Shown piece after piece: positions 17,237-26,688 of a DNA stretch of 64,000 nt (position 1 is its first letter; the number at the start of each line of letters is the position of its first letter). The notes below the pieces were generated by a model. That model did not search any database, was not told the origin of the DNA, and was given only the letters and a program-made list of their open reading frames with translations. Made by a program: the position numbers and the translations under genes. Origin of the DNA: Spirosoma foliorum (lineage in GTDB: Bacteria; Bacteroidota; Bacteroidia; Cytophagales; Spirosomataceae); the NCBI RefSeq assembly GCF_014117325.1, contig NZ_CP059732.1, positions 5,531,001-5,595,000 on the forward strand, in the 5' to 3' direction.

Positions 17237-17313
17237 GCGAAAGAGTGAATGAGCGAAATAGCGAAACAAACTAGTATGGTCATTTTCGCTCTTTCACTCA
17301 TTCATTCTTTCGC
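17237..17313. repeat. Inverted repeat between the secreted protein and the response regulator
   Basis: 30-bp arms (17237-17266, 17284-17313) with three mismatches, built from GCGAAAGAGTGAATGA-like units. The left arm starts 7 bp after the stop codon and the right arm ends 12 bp before the GTG start of the regulator, so it may attenuate read-through. Confidence 0.7.
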
Positions 17314-17325
17314 TCTTTTATTCTC

Positions 17326-17997
17326 GTGAAAATCCTGGTTATCGAAGATGAGCGTAAACTGGCCCGATTTATCAAGCAGGGCTTGGAACAACATGGCCAC
17401 GTTGCCGATCTGACGCATTCGGGTTCAGAAGGTCTGGATTTTCTGGCGGGTGGGCTTTACGATCTGGTTCTGCTTGATCTGATGCTACCCGGTCAGACTG
17501 GTTTCGAGGTTTTACAAAACCTTCGAACATTCGGGATATCGGTTCCTGTCATTATTTTGTCGGCGCTCAGCGATTCGGATAAAGTGGTGCATGGACTAGA
17601 CCTCGGCGCTGTTGATTACATGCGCAAGCCTTTTGATTTCAACGAACTTTTGGCGCGCATCCGAGTCTTACAACGCCGAACCACTACCAGCGACAATGTT
17701 GTGTTGCGCGTAGCCGATGTGGAAATGCGACTGGTTTCGCACGAGGTACTCAAAAACGGCACAACACTTGACCTTACCAATCGAGAGTTCTCTTTATTGG
17801 AATTACTTATGCGTCGGGCAGGACAGTTAGTTACCAAAAATGAAATTGCCGAAAAAGTCTGGTCCGTCGATTTCGATATGGGCAGCAATGTAATTGAAGT
17901 CCATATTTACCAGCTCCGCAAAAAGCTGGATTCTCTTGGCAGAACGGGTCTGATTGAAACGCTGATTGGCCGAGGTTATCGATTCAAAACAACATGA
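17326..17997 (+). CDS. OmpR-family response regulator
   Basis: The 223-residue protein starts with GTG (17326) giving MKILVIEDERKLARFI, the correct beginning of a receiver domain. The phosphoacceptor is D51 (LVLLDLMLPG), and the conserved Lys is in YMRKPFD. The C-terminal winged helix (about 126-222: LTNREFSLLELLMRRAG, VIEVHIYQLRKKLD) binds DNA. Its stop overlaps the histidine kinase start by 4 bp (ATGA), so the pair is translationally coupled. The likely target includes the secreted gene upstream, but that is inference. Confidence 0.92.
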   Translation: MKILVIEDERKLARFIKQGLEQHGHVADLTHSGSEGLDFLAGGLYDLVLLDLMLPGQTGFEVLQNLRTFGISVPVIILSALSDSDKVVHGLDLGAVDYMRKPFDFNELLARIRVLQRRTTTSDNVVLRVADVEMRLVSHEVLKNGTTLDLTNREFSLLELLMRRAGQLVTKNEIAEKVWSVDFDMGSNVIEVHIYQLRKKLDSLGRTGLIETLIGRGYRFKTT

Positions 17998-19322
17998 GTT
18001 TACGCAGCCGCATTGTTCTGGCCGTTACGGCCGTGTTTGCGGCAGTCAGTCTGCTGTCAGGCTGGATGATGCTCAATCGGGCCGAGCGTAGTTTGCAAAC
18101 CGCTTTCGACCGGGCCGCCCGAACCAGAGCCGAATGGCTTCTCTCGCTTGTTAGCGTAGATCCCGTTGTTCTTCCTTTACCCACAGATCGGGAGCTAGTG
18201 CGGATTGTTTATCGCACCTACGGGCATGCTCGCGAGCTTTTTCGAAGCCCTGGTTTTCCGGGTAGTCCTCACAGAGGCAGGCATCGGCTCCCCAGATATG
18301 ATTCCTATCGGGAGTTAACCGTACAAACATCTTCAGATCAGCTATCGGAGGGACAAATTCTACTAACGCTTGTGGTGCCTGACGCCAGTTTGCGGCAAGA
18401 TATTCATCAGCTTCGGTGGTTGTTTGGTTTGGGCTGGCTAGTTAGTTTGGTCCTGGCTTTTGCCGCTGGTTATGGTGCCGCAGGCTGGTTATTACGACCA
18501 ATACAAGCCATTATTAATCAAGCCAATACAATCAGTAAAGCCGGCAATAGTAGTCAACTTACATTGCCCAAAACGCGCGATGAGATTTATCAGCTGACCG
18601 ACACACTGAACCGAATGTTGGCCAGGATTCGGGAGAATGTGGATTTGCAGCAAAATTTCTTTGGAGCAGCCGCCCACGAGTTACGTACGCCTTTGACCGT
18701 CATGAAAACCGGACTGGAAGTAACGATAGCGAATGATCGTGCCGATGCCAGTATCAAACCATTTTTGACCAGTCAATTAGATGAGGTAAGCCGATTAGCG
18801 CGCTTAATCGATGAGTTTTTAACCCTTAGCCGACCCGATGAAGCGGCTCAACCATTGAATTTAACCGAAATCAGCGTACCCGTTTTAATTCGTCGTTGCC
18901 TTGCTCAATTAGCAACCGTAGCTGAAGATTATGACGTAACCACACGGGTTGATGTAGACGAATCGAGTAAGGAAACTATTCTTACCGATGCGGTTAAGCT
19001 CCAGCATATTCTTCTAAATCTAGTCGAAAATGCCATTAAGTACGCCGTTCCGAACAGTACCGTCCTGATTAATCTACACTACACGGATGGCTGGAAAATC
19101 CAGGTACAAAACCAGACTGCTCGCGAAAACGGCCCCATAATCGATTTAATGCAGCCCTTTTTCCAGGCCGACCCCTTCAAAGAAGGGCACGGTTTAGGGC
19201 TTTGGATCAGTCATCGGTTAACAACACTACTACACGGAGAATTACATCTCGACTGGCAGGCGTTTACCTTCACCAGTGAACTATCCTTGCCCTCATCGCC
19301 TACGAGTATTGGTCCAATTTAG
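17994..19322 (+). CDS. Sensor histidine kinase partner of the OmpR regulator
   Basis: The 442-residue protein has a membrane segment at 9-27, a periplasmic sensor of about 115 residues rich in Arg, His and Pro, a second membrane segment at about 144-168, a HAMP linker, the phosphoacceptor H228 in AAAHELRTPLTVMK, the N box LLNLVENAIKYA and a G box GHGLGLWIS. This is the architecture of CusS/QseC-like kinases. The sensed signal is unknown. It overlaps the regulator gene by 4 bp and is followed by a bidirectional terminator. Confidence 0.92.
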   Translation: MSLRSRIVLAVTAVFAAVSLLSGWMMLNRAERSLQTAFDRAARTRAEWLLSLVSVDPVVLPLPTDRELVRIVYRTYGHARELFRSPGFPGSPHRGRHRLPRYDSYRELTVQTSSDQLSEGQILLTLVVPDASLRQDIHQLRWLFGLGWLVSLVLAFAAGYGAAGWLLRPIQAIINQANTISKAGNSSQLTLPKTRDEIYQLTDTLNRMLARIRENVDLQQNFFGAAAHELRTPLTVMKTGLEVTIANDRADASIKPFLTSQLDEVSRLARLIDEFLTLSRPDEAAQPLNLTEISVPVLIRRCLAQLATVAEDYDVTTRVDVDESSKETILTDAVKLQHILLNLVENAIKYAVPNSTVLINLHYTDGWKIQVQNQTARENGPIIDLMQPFFQADPFKEGHGLGLWISHRLTTLLHGELHLDWQAFTFTSELSLPSSPTSIGPI

Positions 19323-19329
19323 ATTCTAG

Positions 19330-19369
19330 AGATTCTTGGGTTCGCCCGCACGGACGAACCCAAGAATCT
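19330..19369. terminator. Hairpin after the histidine kinase gene
   Basis: 15-bp perfect arms (19330-19344, 19355-19369: AGATTCTTGGGTTCG and complement) with a 10-nt loop, 7 bp after the stop codon. Confidence 0.75.
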
Positions 19370-19431
19370 ACGTTGGTAAAGCACTAGTTACTATCAATCA
19401 ACGGATCGAATGAGCGATAAGATTTGGCTAT

Positions 19432-20397
19432 TTACAGATATTGGCCTTTGCTCAGATAATTCGTTACATAATCGGCAATTCCATCTTCAAGCGAGTGAAA
19501 ATGTTTTTCGTAGCCTATTGAACGAAGCTTAGACATATTGGCCTGCGTAAAATACTGATACTTGTCGCGGATATCGGCGGGCGTATCGATGAAGTCAATT
19601 TCAGGCTCCAGACCAAGCGCATAAAACGTATTCTTAGCCAGATCGAGGAAGGTGCGTGCTTTGCCGCTACCGAGGTTATAGATGCCCGAATTGCGCCGGT
19701 GATGCATGAGGAACGAGCAAACCTCAACCACATCTTTCACATAAACGAAATCACGCATCTGTTCGCCGTCGGCAAAATCTGGATTATGTGATCGGAACAA
19801 CTTCATTTGCCCCGACTTTTTAATCTGGTGATAGGTGTGAAAAATCACGGATGCCATCCGCCCCTTATGGTACTCATTAGGACCGTATACATTGAAGAAT
19901 TTCAGGCCCGCCCAGAAGAAAGGTTTACGTTCCTGTTCGAGTACCCAAATATCAAACTCGTTCTTCGAATCGCCGTAGGGATTTAGCGGTTTCAGCTGAG
20001 GAATCAGCGATTCATTGTCGTCGTAGCCTAATTCGCCAAGACCGTACGTTGCAGCTGAAGAGGCATACACCAGTGGAATTTGATAGTCGATGCAGCGATT
20101 CCAGATTTGTTTGGAGTATTCGACGTTCAGGTGCTCAAAAATCTGGCGATCAAACTCGGTTGTATCGGTACGTGCGCCAATGTGGAAAATAAATTCGACT
20201 TCCTGATAATTCTGGTCGAGCCAATCAAAAAAATCCTCTCGATCAACTCGCTCCTGAATGCGTTTTCCAGCCAGATTAGCCTCTTTTTCGGGGTATGAGA
20301 AATCATCTACTGCAATAATGAAATTGAAGTTTTCCTGATTCAATTTGCTGATCAAACAGCTTCCGATAAAACCGGCGGCTCCCGTAACAATAATCAT
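19432..20397 (-). CDS. rfaD: ADP-L-glycero-D-manno-heptose-6-epimerase
   Basis: The 321-residue short-chain dehydrogenase shows the NAD(P) motif GAAGFIGS at its N-terminus, FHIGARTDTTEFD, the catalytic YGDSKNEFD (YxxxK) and FNVYGPNEYHKGRMASV, which is characteristic of heptose epimerases (also called HldD). It makes the ADP-L-glycero-D-manno-heptose used in the lipopolysaccharide inner core, which fits lpxB nearby. It is a single gene on the minus strand, divergent from queD. Confidence 0.92.
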   Translation of the reverse strand: MIIVTGAAGFIGSCLISKLNQENFNFIIAVDDFSYPEKEANLAGKRIQERVDREDFFDWLDQNYQEVEFIFHIGARTDTTEFDRQIFEHLNVEYSKQIWNRCIDYQIPLVYASSAATYGLGELGYDDNESLIPQLKPLNPYGDSKNEFDIWVLEQERKPFFWAGLKFFNVYGPNEYHKGRMASVIFHTYHQIKKSGQMKLFRSHNPDFADGEQMRDFVYVKDVVEVCSFLMHHRRNSGIYNLGSGKARTFLDLAKNTFYALGLEPEIDFIDTPADIRDKYQYFTQANMSKLRSIGYEKHFHSLEDGIADYVTNYLSKGQYL

Positions 20398-20580
20398 AAA
20401 GTGGTGGCGGTAAACGTGTTCGTCGTGATAATAAGGTAGGTATCAGTGCGAATGAAGGAAAAACGCCCGTAAAGATACATGTTTTCTATTGGAGAATGGA
20501 ATAGCAGATTTAGTGATTAAATTGTACTTTTCAAATACAGCAAAATTCTCGCTGTCTGGTGCATCTGCTGATGCGGACAC

Positions 20581-20611
20581 TTTTATACCGGCCAAACAGT
20601 TCGTACCTTTG
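20581..20611 (+). promoter_or_regulatory. Promoter of queD
   Basis: TTTT at 20581-20584, a 19-bp spacer and TACCTTTG at 20604-20611 match the Bacteroidetes promoter layout; the ATG of queD follows 53 bp downstream. Confidence 0.55.
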
Positions 20612-20664
20612 CACCCAATTTTCAAATCGGCGTTTCTGGCAACCGCCCCATCTAAACCAGAAAA

Positions 20665-21081
20665 ATGGTCTATATTAACAGAATTGAGCACTTTAACGCA
20701 GCCCACCGGCTCTATAATCCAAACTGGTCGGAAGAGCGAAACAAAGAGGTTTTTGGTCCCTGTGCCAATATAAATTGGCATGGACATAACTTCGAATTAA
20801 TTGTAACCGTCAAAGGCGAACCTGACCCGGATACAGGCTTTGTGATTGATCTAAAATTATTGGGAGACATCATTCGGCGGGAAGTTATTGAGAAAGTTGA
20901 CCACAAGAACCTGAATCTTGATGTCGATTTTATGCAGGGCAAAATGGCCAGCTGCGAAATCTTCATCATGGAAATCTGGAAAATTCTGGAGCGTGCGCTG
21001 GCAAACGTTACCGAAGCGCACCTGCATCAGCTCCGGCTCTACGAAACGCCAAAAAACTTTGTCGATTATTTTGGCGAATAA
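20665..21081 (+). CDS. queD: 6-carboxytetrahydropterin synthase (QueD/PTPS family)
   Basis: The 138-residue protein carries the zinc ligands H14 (FNAAHRL), H39 and H41 (NWHGHNF) and the catalytic C33 in GPCANINWHGH. The C-terminal LYETPKNFVDYF holds the substrate-binding Glu. It converts dihydroneopterin triphosphate to 6-carboxytetrahydropterin in queuosine synthesis; a pterin synthase role is the alternative. Other que genes are not nearby. The start is fixed by the family (VYINRIEHFNAAHRL) and by the promoter upstream. Confidence 0.9.
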   Translation: MVYINRIEHFNAAHRLYNPNWSEERNKEVFGPCANINWHGHNFELIVTVKGEPDPDTGFVIDLKLLGDIIRREVIEKVDHKNLNLDVDFMQGKMASCEIFIMEIWKILERALANVTEAHLHQLRLYETPKNFVDYFGE

Positions 21082-21087
21082 GTTTTT

Positions 21088-21166
21088 ATGTATGATGTAT
21101 TATATAGGATATATGATATGTGGTCAGTAATCCTACATAATACACCCTATATAATAGATCATACAT
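21088..21166. repeat. AT-rich inverted repeat between queD and lpxB
   Basis: 21-bp arms (21088-21108, 21146-21166) with one mismatch. It begins 6 bp after the queD stop and ends 6 bp before the lpxB start, so it may separate the two transcripts or shape the lpxB leader. Confidence 0.7.
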
Positions 21167-21172
21167 CTTTAC

Positions 21173-22294
21173 ATGAACTATTACCTCATTGCCGGCGAAC
21201 GTTCTGGCGACCTTCACGGTGCCAATTTAATACGGGCCATTCATCACCACGATTCCTCTGCACAGTTTCGGGCTTATGGTGGTGAACAAATGGAAGCCGC
21301 TGGAGCAGTGCTCGTGCGTCATTACCGCGAGATGGCGTTTATGGGATTTCTGGAAGTTGCCAAAAACCTCGGCACCATCCGCCGGATCATGCGCGAATGC
21401 CAGGCAGATCTATTAGCTCATCGACCCGACGCCTTAATTCTTATCGACTATGCGGGATTTAATCTTCGAATGGCTCGATTCGCGAAGAAGCATGGTATTC
21501 GGGTGTTTTATTACATCTCCCCCAAAGTCTGGGCCTGGAATCAGCGTCGCGCCTTGAAGATTAAAGCAACCGTCGACAAGCTGTTTACCATTCTGCCGTT
21601 CGAGACTGAATTCTTTGCCAAGTACGATTATAAAGTTGACTACGTTGGTAACCCGTTGCTCGACGCGCTAGCCGAATTCCAGCCAGATCCAGCCTTTCGG
21701 TCAACAAACGACTTAGGCAACGAGCCAATCATTGCGTTATTACCCGGTAGCCGCCATCAGGAAATCACGTCAATTCTGCCCGTAATGCTTCAAGTTACCC
21801 GCCAGTTCCCAGACTATCAATTCGTTGTTGGCACGGTGAGTAATCTTCCTAAAGAACTCTACGCCAATTTATTGGCCAGTTACCCCAGTGTGAAACGCGT
21901 TGAGGATGCCGCCTATGATCTGCTCCATGTATCGACGGCCGCACTCGTTACTTCCGGAACGGCTACTCTCGAAACGGCCCTTCTGAACATCCCGCAGGTA
22001 GTTTGTTACAAAACAACCGGCATTAGCTATGCCATTGCCAAACGACTCATTGCAGTACCCTTTATCTCGCTCGTAAACCTGATTGCCGATCGCGAAGTCG
22101 TGAAAGAGCTGATTCAAAACGATCTTACGCCGGAGCGCACGACAACAGAACTGCGCGCTATTTTACCGGGCAATTCTGGTCGGGACGTTCAGTTGGCTGG
22201 CTATGCTGATGTCCAGCAAAAAATGGGCGAACCGGGCGCATCTGAACGAGCGGGCCAGCTAATGGTAGCCGATTTGCAGAAGTTAGCTTCATAA
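21173..22294 (+). CDS. lpxB: Lipid-A-disaccharide synthase
   Basis: The 373-residue protein starts YYLIAGERSGDLHGANL, the LpxB signature, and includes MAFMGFLEV, DYAGFNLRMA, YISPKVWAWNQRR, YVGNPLLD, LLPGSRHQEI and SGTATLETAL, as in glycosyltransferase family 19. It joins UDP-2,3-diacylglucosamine and lipid X into the lipid A disaccharide at the inner membrane. The N-terminal ATG at 21173 is directly before the signature, so the start is secure. A strong terminator follows. Confidence 0.95.
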   Translation: MNYYLIAGERSGDLHGANLIRAIHHHDSSAQFRAYGGEQMEAAGAVLVRHYREMAFMGFLEVAKNLGTIRRIMRECQADLLAHRPDALILIDYAGFNLRMARFAKKHGIRVFYYISPKVWAWNQRRALKIKATVDKLFTILPFETEFFAKYDYKVDYVGNPLLDALAEFQPDPAFRSTNDLGNEPIIALLPGSRHQEITSILPVMLQVTRQFPDYQFVVGTVSNLPKELYANLLASYPSVKRVEDAAYDLLHVSTAALVTSGTATLETALLNIPQVVCYKTTGISYAIAKRLIAVPFISLVNLIADREVVKELIQNDLTPERTTTELRAILPGNSGRDVQLAGYADVQQKMGEPGASERAGQLMVADLQKLAS

Positions 22295-22328
22295 AAAAAC
22301 CTGCACGCCATGTGGCTCGCAGGTTTTT
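22295..22328 (+). terminator. Intrinsic terminator of lpxB
   Basis: AAAAACCTGC (22295-22304) pairs with GCAGGTTTTT (22319-22328); the U-rich arm directly follows the stem. It may also stop the convergent UDP-xylose synthase transcript. Confidence 0.8.
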
Positions 22329-22405
22329 ATTAGACAGCTAAAGGTGTACTGCCAAGGCAGTTACTGAAGTAAAATTATGAATTTTTTTAGTAACTACAAT
22401 AGCGA

Positions 22406-23386
22406 TTACTGCTTCACAAACTCGCGGTGATAGGCAGCCTTATAGAGTTCTTCTTCGGGCAAACTCTTAAAATAATCGTAGGTCACTTTTAACCCTTCCG
22501 CTCGGGAAACTTTAGGCTCCCAGCCCAAAATAGCCTTTGCTTTTGTAATATCGGGCTGCCGTTGCTTCGGATCATCGGTAGGCAAGTCTTTGAAAATCAA
22601 CTGCTGGGTTGTTCCCGTAAGCTTGATAATCTCTTCACCAAACTCCTTAATTGTAATTTCCGACGGGTTACCAATATTAACGGGGTAGGCATAGTCGCTG
22701 AGTAGCAATCGGTAAATACCTTCTACCAGATCATCTACGTAACAGAACGAACGAGTCTGACTTCCGTCACCAAAAACGGTCAGGTCTTCACCGCGCAATG
22801 CCTGACCAATAAAGGCGGGCAATACCCGACCATCGTTCAGGCGCATGCGAGGACCATACGTATTAAAAATACGAACGATACGTGTTTCCAGACCGTGGTA
22901 GGTGTGGTACGCCATCGTAATGGCTTCCTGAAACCGCTTCGCTTCATCATATACACCCCGAGGACCTACCGGATTCACATTACCCCAATATTCTTCGGGC
23001 TGTGGGTGAACATTTGGGTCTCCGTATATTTCTGAAGTAGACGCAATCAGAACGCGGGCACCCTTTACTCTTGCTAAACCAAGACAGTTGTGAATACCCA
23101 ACGAACCTACTTTCAGCGTCGGAATTGGAATTTTGAGGTAATCAATCGGGCTGGCGGGCGAGGCAAAATGCAGGATGTAATCCAATTCGCCCGGCACGTG
23201 GATGTATTTAGATACATCGTGGTGATAGAACTCAAAATTTGGCAGATGGAAGAGGTGCTCAATATTACGGATATCGCCCGTAATAAGATTATCCATTGCC
23301 ATCACATGGTAGCCCTCCTTGATAAACCGATCGCAGAGGTGCGATCCCAAAAATCCGGCTCCGCCAGTAATTAGTACACGCTTCAT
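22406..23386 (-). CDS. UDP-glucuronate decarboxylase (UDP-xylose synthase, SDR family)
   Basis: The 326-residue protein has [15 protein letters not shown] at the N-terminus, [31 protein letters not shown], the catalytic YDEAKRF (YxxxK), IFNTYGPRM and [12 protein letters not shown]. These are hallmarks of UDP-glucuronate decarboxylase (UXS), which makes UDP-xylose for surface glycans. It lies 56 bp downstream of ugd, which makes UDP-glucuronate, so the two genes form a two-step operon. Confidence 0.92.
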   Translation of the reverse strand: MKRVLITGGAGFLGSHLCDRFIKEGYHVMAMDNLITGDIRNIEHLFHLPNFEFYHHDVSKYIHVPGELDYILHFASPASPIDYLKIPIPTLKVGSLGIHNCLGLARVKGARVLIASTSEIYGDPNVHPQPEEYWGNVNPVGPRGVYDEAKRFQEAITMAYHTYHGLETRIVRIFNTYGPRMRLNDGRVLPAFIGQALRGEDLTVFGDGSQTRSFCYVDDLVEGIYRLLLSDYAYPVNIGNPSEITIKEFGEEIIKLTGTTQQLIFKDLPTDDPKQRQPDITKAKAILGWEPKVSRAEGLKVTYDYFKSLPEEELYKAAYHREFVKQ

Positions 23387-23442
23387 TTAACAGAAAAGGT
23401 TTGTAGTTTGTAGGTAGCCATTGCTCGATCCTACAAACAGAT

Positions 23443-24774
23443 TTAAATTTTTTGCTCTACTGGAGCCAGAACAGTTTCGCGGCCGACCGAATAATAGGTA
23501 TAGTTCTGTTCTCGCATCTGGTCGAGTTCGTATACATTACGGCCGTCGAAAATTAGTTTATTTTTCAATAATAAATTCATTTTGTCGAAATCAGGCGTGC
23601 GGAAGAGCGGCCATTCGGTAATGACTACCAGCGCATCAGCATCGTCCAAAGCAGCATACTGCGTGTGCGCGTAGGTAATGGCATTACCAATTTGCTCCCG
23701 TACATTATCCATGGCTTCTGGGTCATAAACGGTCACTTTTGCGCCGGCATCAAGCAGCGCCTGGATATTATCCAGCGCGGGCGCTTCACGAATATCGTCG
23801 GTATAAGGCTTAAAGGCCAGCCCCCAAACGGCAATTGTTTTACCAGTTAAATCTCCACCAAAGTGGCCCAGAATCTGTGGCAGCAACTTCGTTTTTTGCA
23901 GATAATTCACTTCCATGACAGATTTCAACACTTTGAAATCATAATCGAAGTCTTTGGCTGTTTTAGCCAACGCCTGTACGTCTTTCGGGAAACAACTTCC
24001 GCCATAACCAATACCGGCAAACAGGAACCGCTTACCAATCCGGCTATCGGTACCGATACCCCGACGAATATCGTCGACGTTGGCACCTGCCCGTTCGCAC
24101 AGGTTGGCGATTTCGTTCATAAACGTGATTTTCGTGGCCAGGAATGCATTGGCAGCATATTTGGTCATTTCAGCCGAACGCTCGTCCATGAAAATAACGG
24201 GGTTACCCTGACGTACCAGCGGTGCATAAAGCCGATTCATAACGGCTTTTGCGCGATCAGATTTCGTTCCGATGACAACACGGTCCGGCTTCATAAAGTC
24301 TTCGACAGCTACCCCTTCCCGCAAAAATTCAGGGTTCGATACGACATCGAAATCAACCTTGGCATTGTCGGCAATGTGTGCATGCACTTTTTCGGCTGTA
24401 CCAACAGGTACTGTACTTTTATCGACAATAACTGCATACTGACTCAGAATTGGGCCAAGATCGCTGGCTACTTTCAGAATATATTTCAAATCGGCCGAGC
24501 CATCTTCACCGGGAGGAGTTGGTAAGGCCAGGAAGATTACTTCCGCTCCTTTAATACCTTCTTCCAGATTTGTGGTAAACGATAGCCGTCCTTCCTCAAC
24601 GTTCCGATGAAATAAGGTTTCCAAACCGGGTTCGTAGATGGGGACTATTCCATTATTTAGTTTTTCAACTTTACGTACATCAATATCAACACACGTAACC
24701 TGATTACCCGTTTCGGCAAAGCATGTTCCAGTAACTAAGCCCACGTATCCGGTTCCAACAACTGCTAGTTTCAT
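23443..24774 (-). CDS. ugd: UDP-glucose 6-dehydrogenase
   Basis: The 443-residue protein has the NAD-binding GTGYVGLVTGTCFAETG, the substrate loop NPEFLREGVAVEDF, and the catalytic Cys261 in GGSCFPKD, followed by the C-terminal domain (FKPYTDDIREAPAL). It oxidises UDP-glucose to UDP-glucuronate. The downstream UDP-xylose synthase gene uses this product. A -7 box for the minus strand (TATTTTTG) is at 24838-24845, about 64 bp before the ATG. Confidence 0.94.
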   Translation of the reverse strand: MKLAVVGTGYVGLVTGTCFAETGNQVTCVDIDVRKVEKLNNGIVPIYEPGLETLFHRNVEEGRLSFTTNLEEGIKGAEVIFLALPTPPGEDGSADLKYILKVASDLGPILSQYAVIVDKSTVPVGTAEKVHAHIADNAKVDFDVVSNPEFLREGVAVEDFMKPDRVVIGTKSDRAKAVMNRLYAPLVRQGNPVIFMDERSAEMTKYAANAFLATKITFMNEIANLCERAGANVDDIRRGIGTDSRIGKRFLFAGIGYGGSCFPKDVQALAKTAKDFDYDFKVLKSVMEVNYLQKTKLLPQILGHFGGDLTGKTIAVWGLAFKPYTDDIREAPALDNIQALLDAGAKVTVYDPEAMDNVREQIGNAITYAHTQYAALDDADALVVITEWPLFRTPDFDKMNLLLKNKLIFDGRNVYELDQMREQNYTYYSVGRETVLAPVEQKI

Positions 24775-25141
24775 ATAGTTATATCATCTAAAATTTCTAT
24801 AGTAATTTATACAGACTAGTTTGCCTGCCTGATGTCACAAAAATAGGAGTTTTTTTATACCAGCCTATAATTCGTACCTAATTGTGATGTAATGATTGAT
24901 TAAGCGGCCAGCTGAGAATCGTGTCTTTCAAAAATTAGCTTAAAGTGTAAATCTGACACCATTGAACAACAGAGAGCAATTACAAGTTACTCTATTTCAT
25001 CCAATAACTGCCTGTTCTATGCGTGTAAGTCTATTTCAGAGCGAAATGGTATAATTACTAAGGGCAGCAAAAAAAAGATTGGAGTTAAACCAGAATTTAT
25101 TGAAATTACTATTCACACACGGTAGCAGACAGCTAATTTTT
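24775..25141. other. Divergent intergenic region between ugd and acyl-CoA dehydrogenase
   Basis: The 367-bp region contains no credible gene, tRNA or strong inverted repeat. Its only recognised signal is the minus-strand -7 box at 24838-24845. Confidence 0.5.
24838..24845 (-). promoter_or_regulatory. -7 box of ugd
   Basis: On the minus strand this reads TATTTTTG (TAnnTTTG). The -33 element is not recognised. Confidence 0.4.
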
Positions 25142-26284
25142 ATGACAAACGAAATTGTAGAAAATCAAGAATTAATAGCTCAGTCAGTGCGCGATTTAAG
25201 TGAACGGCTTATCCGTCCAAATGTCCGCCAATGGGACGAAGATCAGCACTTTCCTGCTGAACTGTTTCGCCAGTTAGGCGAGCAGGGACTGATGGGCATG
25301 CTTGTTCCTACGACTTATAATGGAACGGGCCTTGGCTATCGTGAATATGTAACGGCTATTGTCGAACTGGCTCGTGTCGATGGGTCAGTTGGCTTGTCGA
25401 TGGCTGCACACAACTCACTCTGTACCAACCACATATTACTGTTTGGCAACGAACAACAGAAGCAAGACTATCTGCCCCGATTAGCAACCGGTGAATGGTT
25501 GGGTGCCTGGGGGCTAACCGAACCCAACACAGGCTCCGATGCTGGAAACATGCGCACAACAGCGGTCCGAGATGAATCGGGGGATTGGGTGTTGAACGGG
25601 TCAAAAAACTTTATTACGCACGGGAAAAGCAGTAATATAGCCGTAGTAATTGCGCGTACAGGCGAACCGAATAAACCACATAACGCAACGGCTTTCATTA
25701 TTGAGCGGGGCACACCTGGCTTTTCAGGCGGTCGGAAAGAAGATAAATTAGGGATGCGCGCGTCGGAAACGGCGGAAATGCTATTTCAGGATTGCCGAAT
25801 TCCAGATAGTCAACGACTCGGTGCTGTTGGCGATGGTTTTGTACAGTCGCTGAAGGTTCTTGATGGCGGCCGGATTTCGATAGCAGCCCTAAGTCTGGGC
25901 ATTGCCTATGGTGCTTATGATGCAGCCCTCGCCTATGCTCAGGAGCGTGAACAGTTCGGCCAGCCGATTGCTAATTTTCAGGGAATCAGCTTTAAACTCG
26001 CCGATATGGCTACTGAAATTGAAGCCGCCAAGCTCCTGACGTATCAGGCTGCCGACCTAAAAGATGCTGGCAAATCGGTTACGAAAGAGTCGGCAATGGC
26101 GAAATTGTTTGCGTCGGAAACAGCCGTACGCGTGGCTAATGAAGCAGTTCAGATTTTTGGAGGCTATGGCTATATTAAGGATTTTCCCGTAGAGAAGTTT
26201 TACCGAGACGCCAAGCTCTGTACAATCGGAGAAGGCACCAGCGAAATTCAGAAGCTGGTAATTTCAAGGCAGATATTGAAGTAA
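25142..26284 (+). CDS. Acyl-CoA dehydrogenase
   Basis: The 380-residue FAD enzyme has the family motifs in order: AWGLTEPNTGSDAGNM (FAD and substrate contact), VLNGSKNFITHG, DRLG-like loop replaced by QRLGAVGDGF, ALSLGIAYGAYDAALAYA, QIFGGYGYIKDFPVEKFYRD and the catalytic Glu in IGEGTSEIQKLVI. It introduces the trans-2 double bond in fatty acyl-CoA oxidation, most like the short-chain group. No electron-transfer flavoprotein or hydratase is adjacent. ATG 25142 (MTNEIVENQE) is chosen over the TTG at 25079. Confidence 0.93.
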   Translation: MTNEIVENQELIAQSVRDLSERLIRPNVRQWDEDQHFPAELFRQLGEQGLMGMLVPTTYNGTGLGYREYVTAIVELARVDGSVGLSMAAHNSLCTNHILLFGNEQQKQDYLPRLATGEWLGAWGLTEPNTGSDAGNMRTTAVRDESGDWVLNGSKNFITHGKSSNIAVVIARTGEPNKPHNATAFIIERGTPGFSGGRKEDKLGMRASETAEMLFQDCRIPDSQRLGAVGDGFVQSLKVLDGGRISIAALSLGIAYGAYDAALAYAQEREQFGQPIANFQGISFKLADMATEIEAAKLLTYQAADLKDAGKSVTKESAMAKLFASETAVRVANEAVQIFGGYGYIKDFPVEKFYRDAKLCTIGEGTSEIQKLVISRQILK

Positions 26285-26372
26285 AGGGAGCAAAAGAAGA
26301 AGGGGACGAAAGAGAAAAAGGACTGCATTTAGTGCCCTTTTTCCCTTTCGTCCCCTTTCTCCTTTGCTCCCT
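26285..26372. terminator. Inverted repeat between convergent acyl-CoA dehydrogenase and GlsB genes
   Basis: About 37-bp purine-rich/pyrimidine-rich arms (26285-26321, 26335-26372) with about five mismatches. The left arm starts on the base after the stop codon; the right arm ends 4 bp before the other gene's stop. Polypurine strands add to the stem's unusual character. Confidence 0.75.
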
Positions 26373-26376
26373 CTTT

Positions 26377-26619
26377 TTACACCGTACTGCTACGTCCTTT
26401 AATCAAGGCTGCAATACCAAGAATAATAACTGCACCTACAAAGGCGGTAAGAATCTGATCCAGAACACTACCACCACTGCCAAATATTAAGCCGCCAACA
26501 AACCCACCGGCAATACCGAGCAGGATTTCAGCGAACAGCGAAAACGAAAACCGTTTGAATACGAGGTCGGCCAGCCAACCGGCTACGGCACCTACCAAAA
26601 TTGATATTAAGAGTCCCAT
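26377..26619 (-). CDS. GlsB/YeaQ/YmgE family small membrane protein
   Basis: The 80-residue protein consists of Gly-rich hydrophobic segments: MGLLISILVGAVAGWLADLV, a second helix ILLGIAGGFVGGLIFG, and a third near IVILGIAALI. This is the transglycosylase-associated/GlsB stress family, found in the inner membrane; its molecular role is unclear. It is a single gene 69 bp downstream of pgeF on the same strand. Confidence 0.88.
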   Translation of the reverse strand: MGLLISILVGAVAGWLADLVFKRFSFSLFAEILLGIAGGFVGGLIFGSGGSVLDQILTAFVGAVIILGIAALIKGRSSTV

Positions 26620-26688
26620 AATTATTTAATTATTAAGCGTTGAGTGATTAGTAAAAACAGTTATATAACCGGGACTCATCTATTTTGT

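Noticed and set aside
20443..20787. Minus-strand frame of 114 codons upstream of rfaD
   Set aside because: It spans the queD promoter and the start of queD and has no family resemblance.
23863..24525. Plus-strand frame of 220 codons opposite ugd
   Set aside because: It is the complement of a strongly supported UDP-glucose dehydrogenase and has no recognisable features or promoter.
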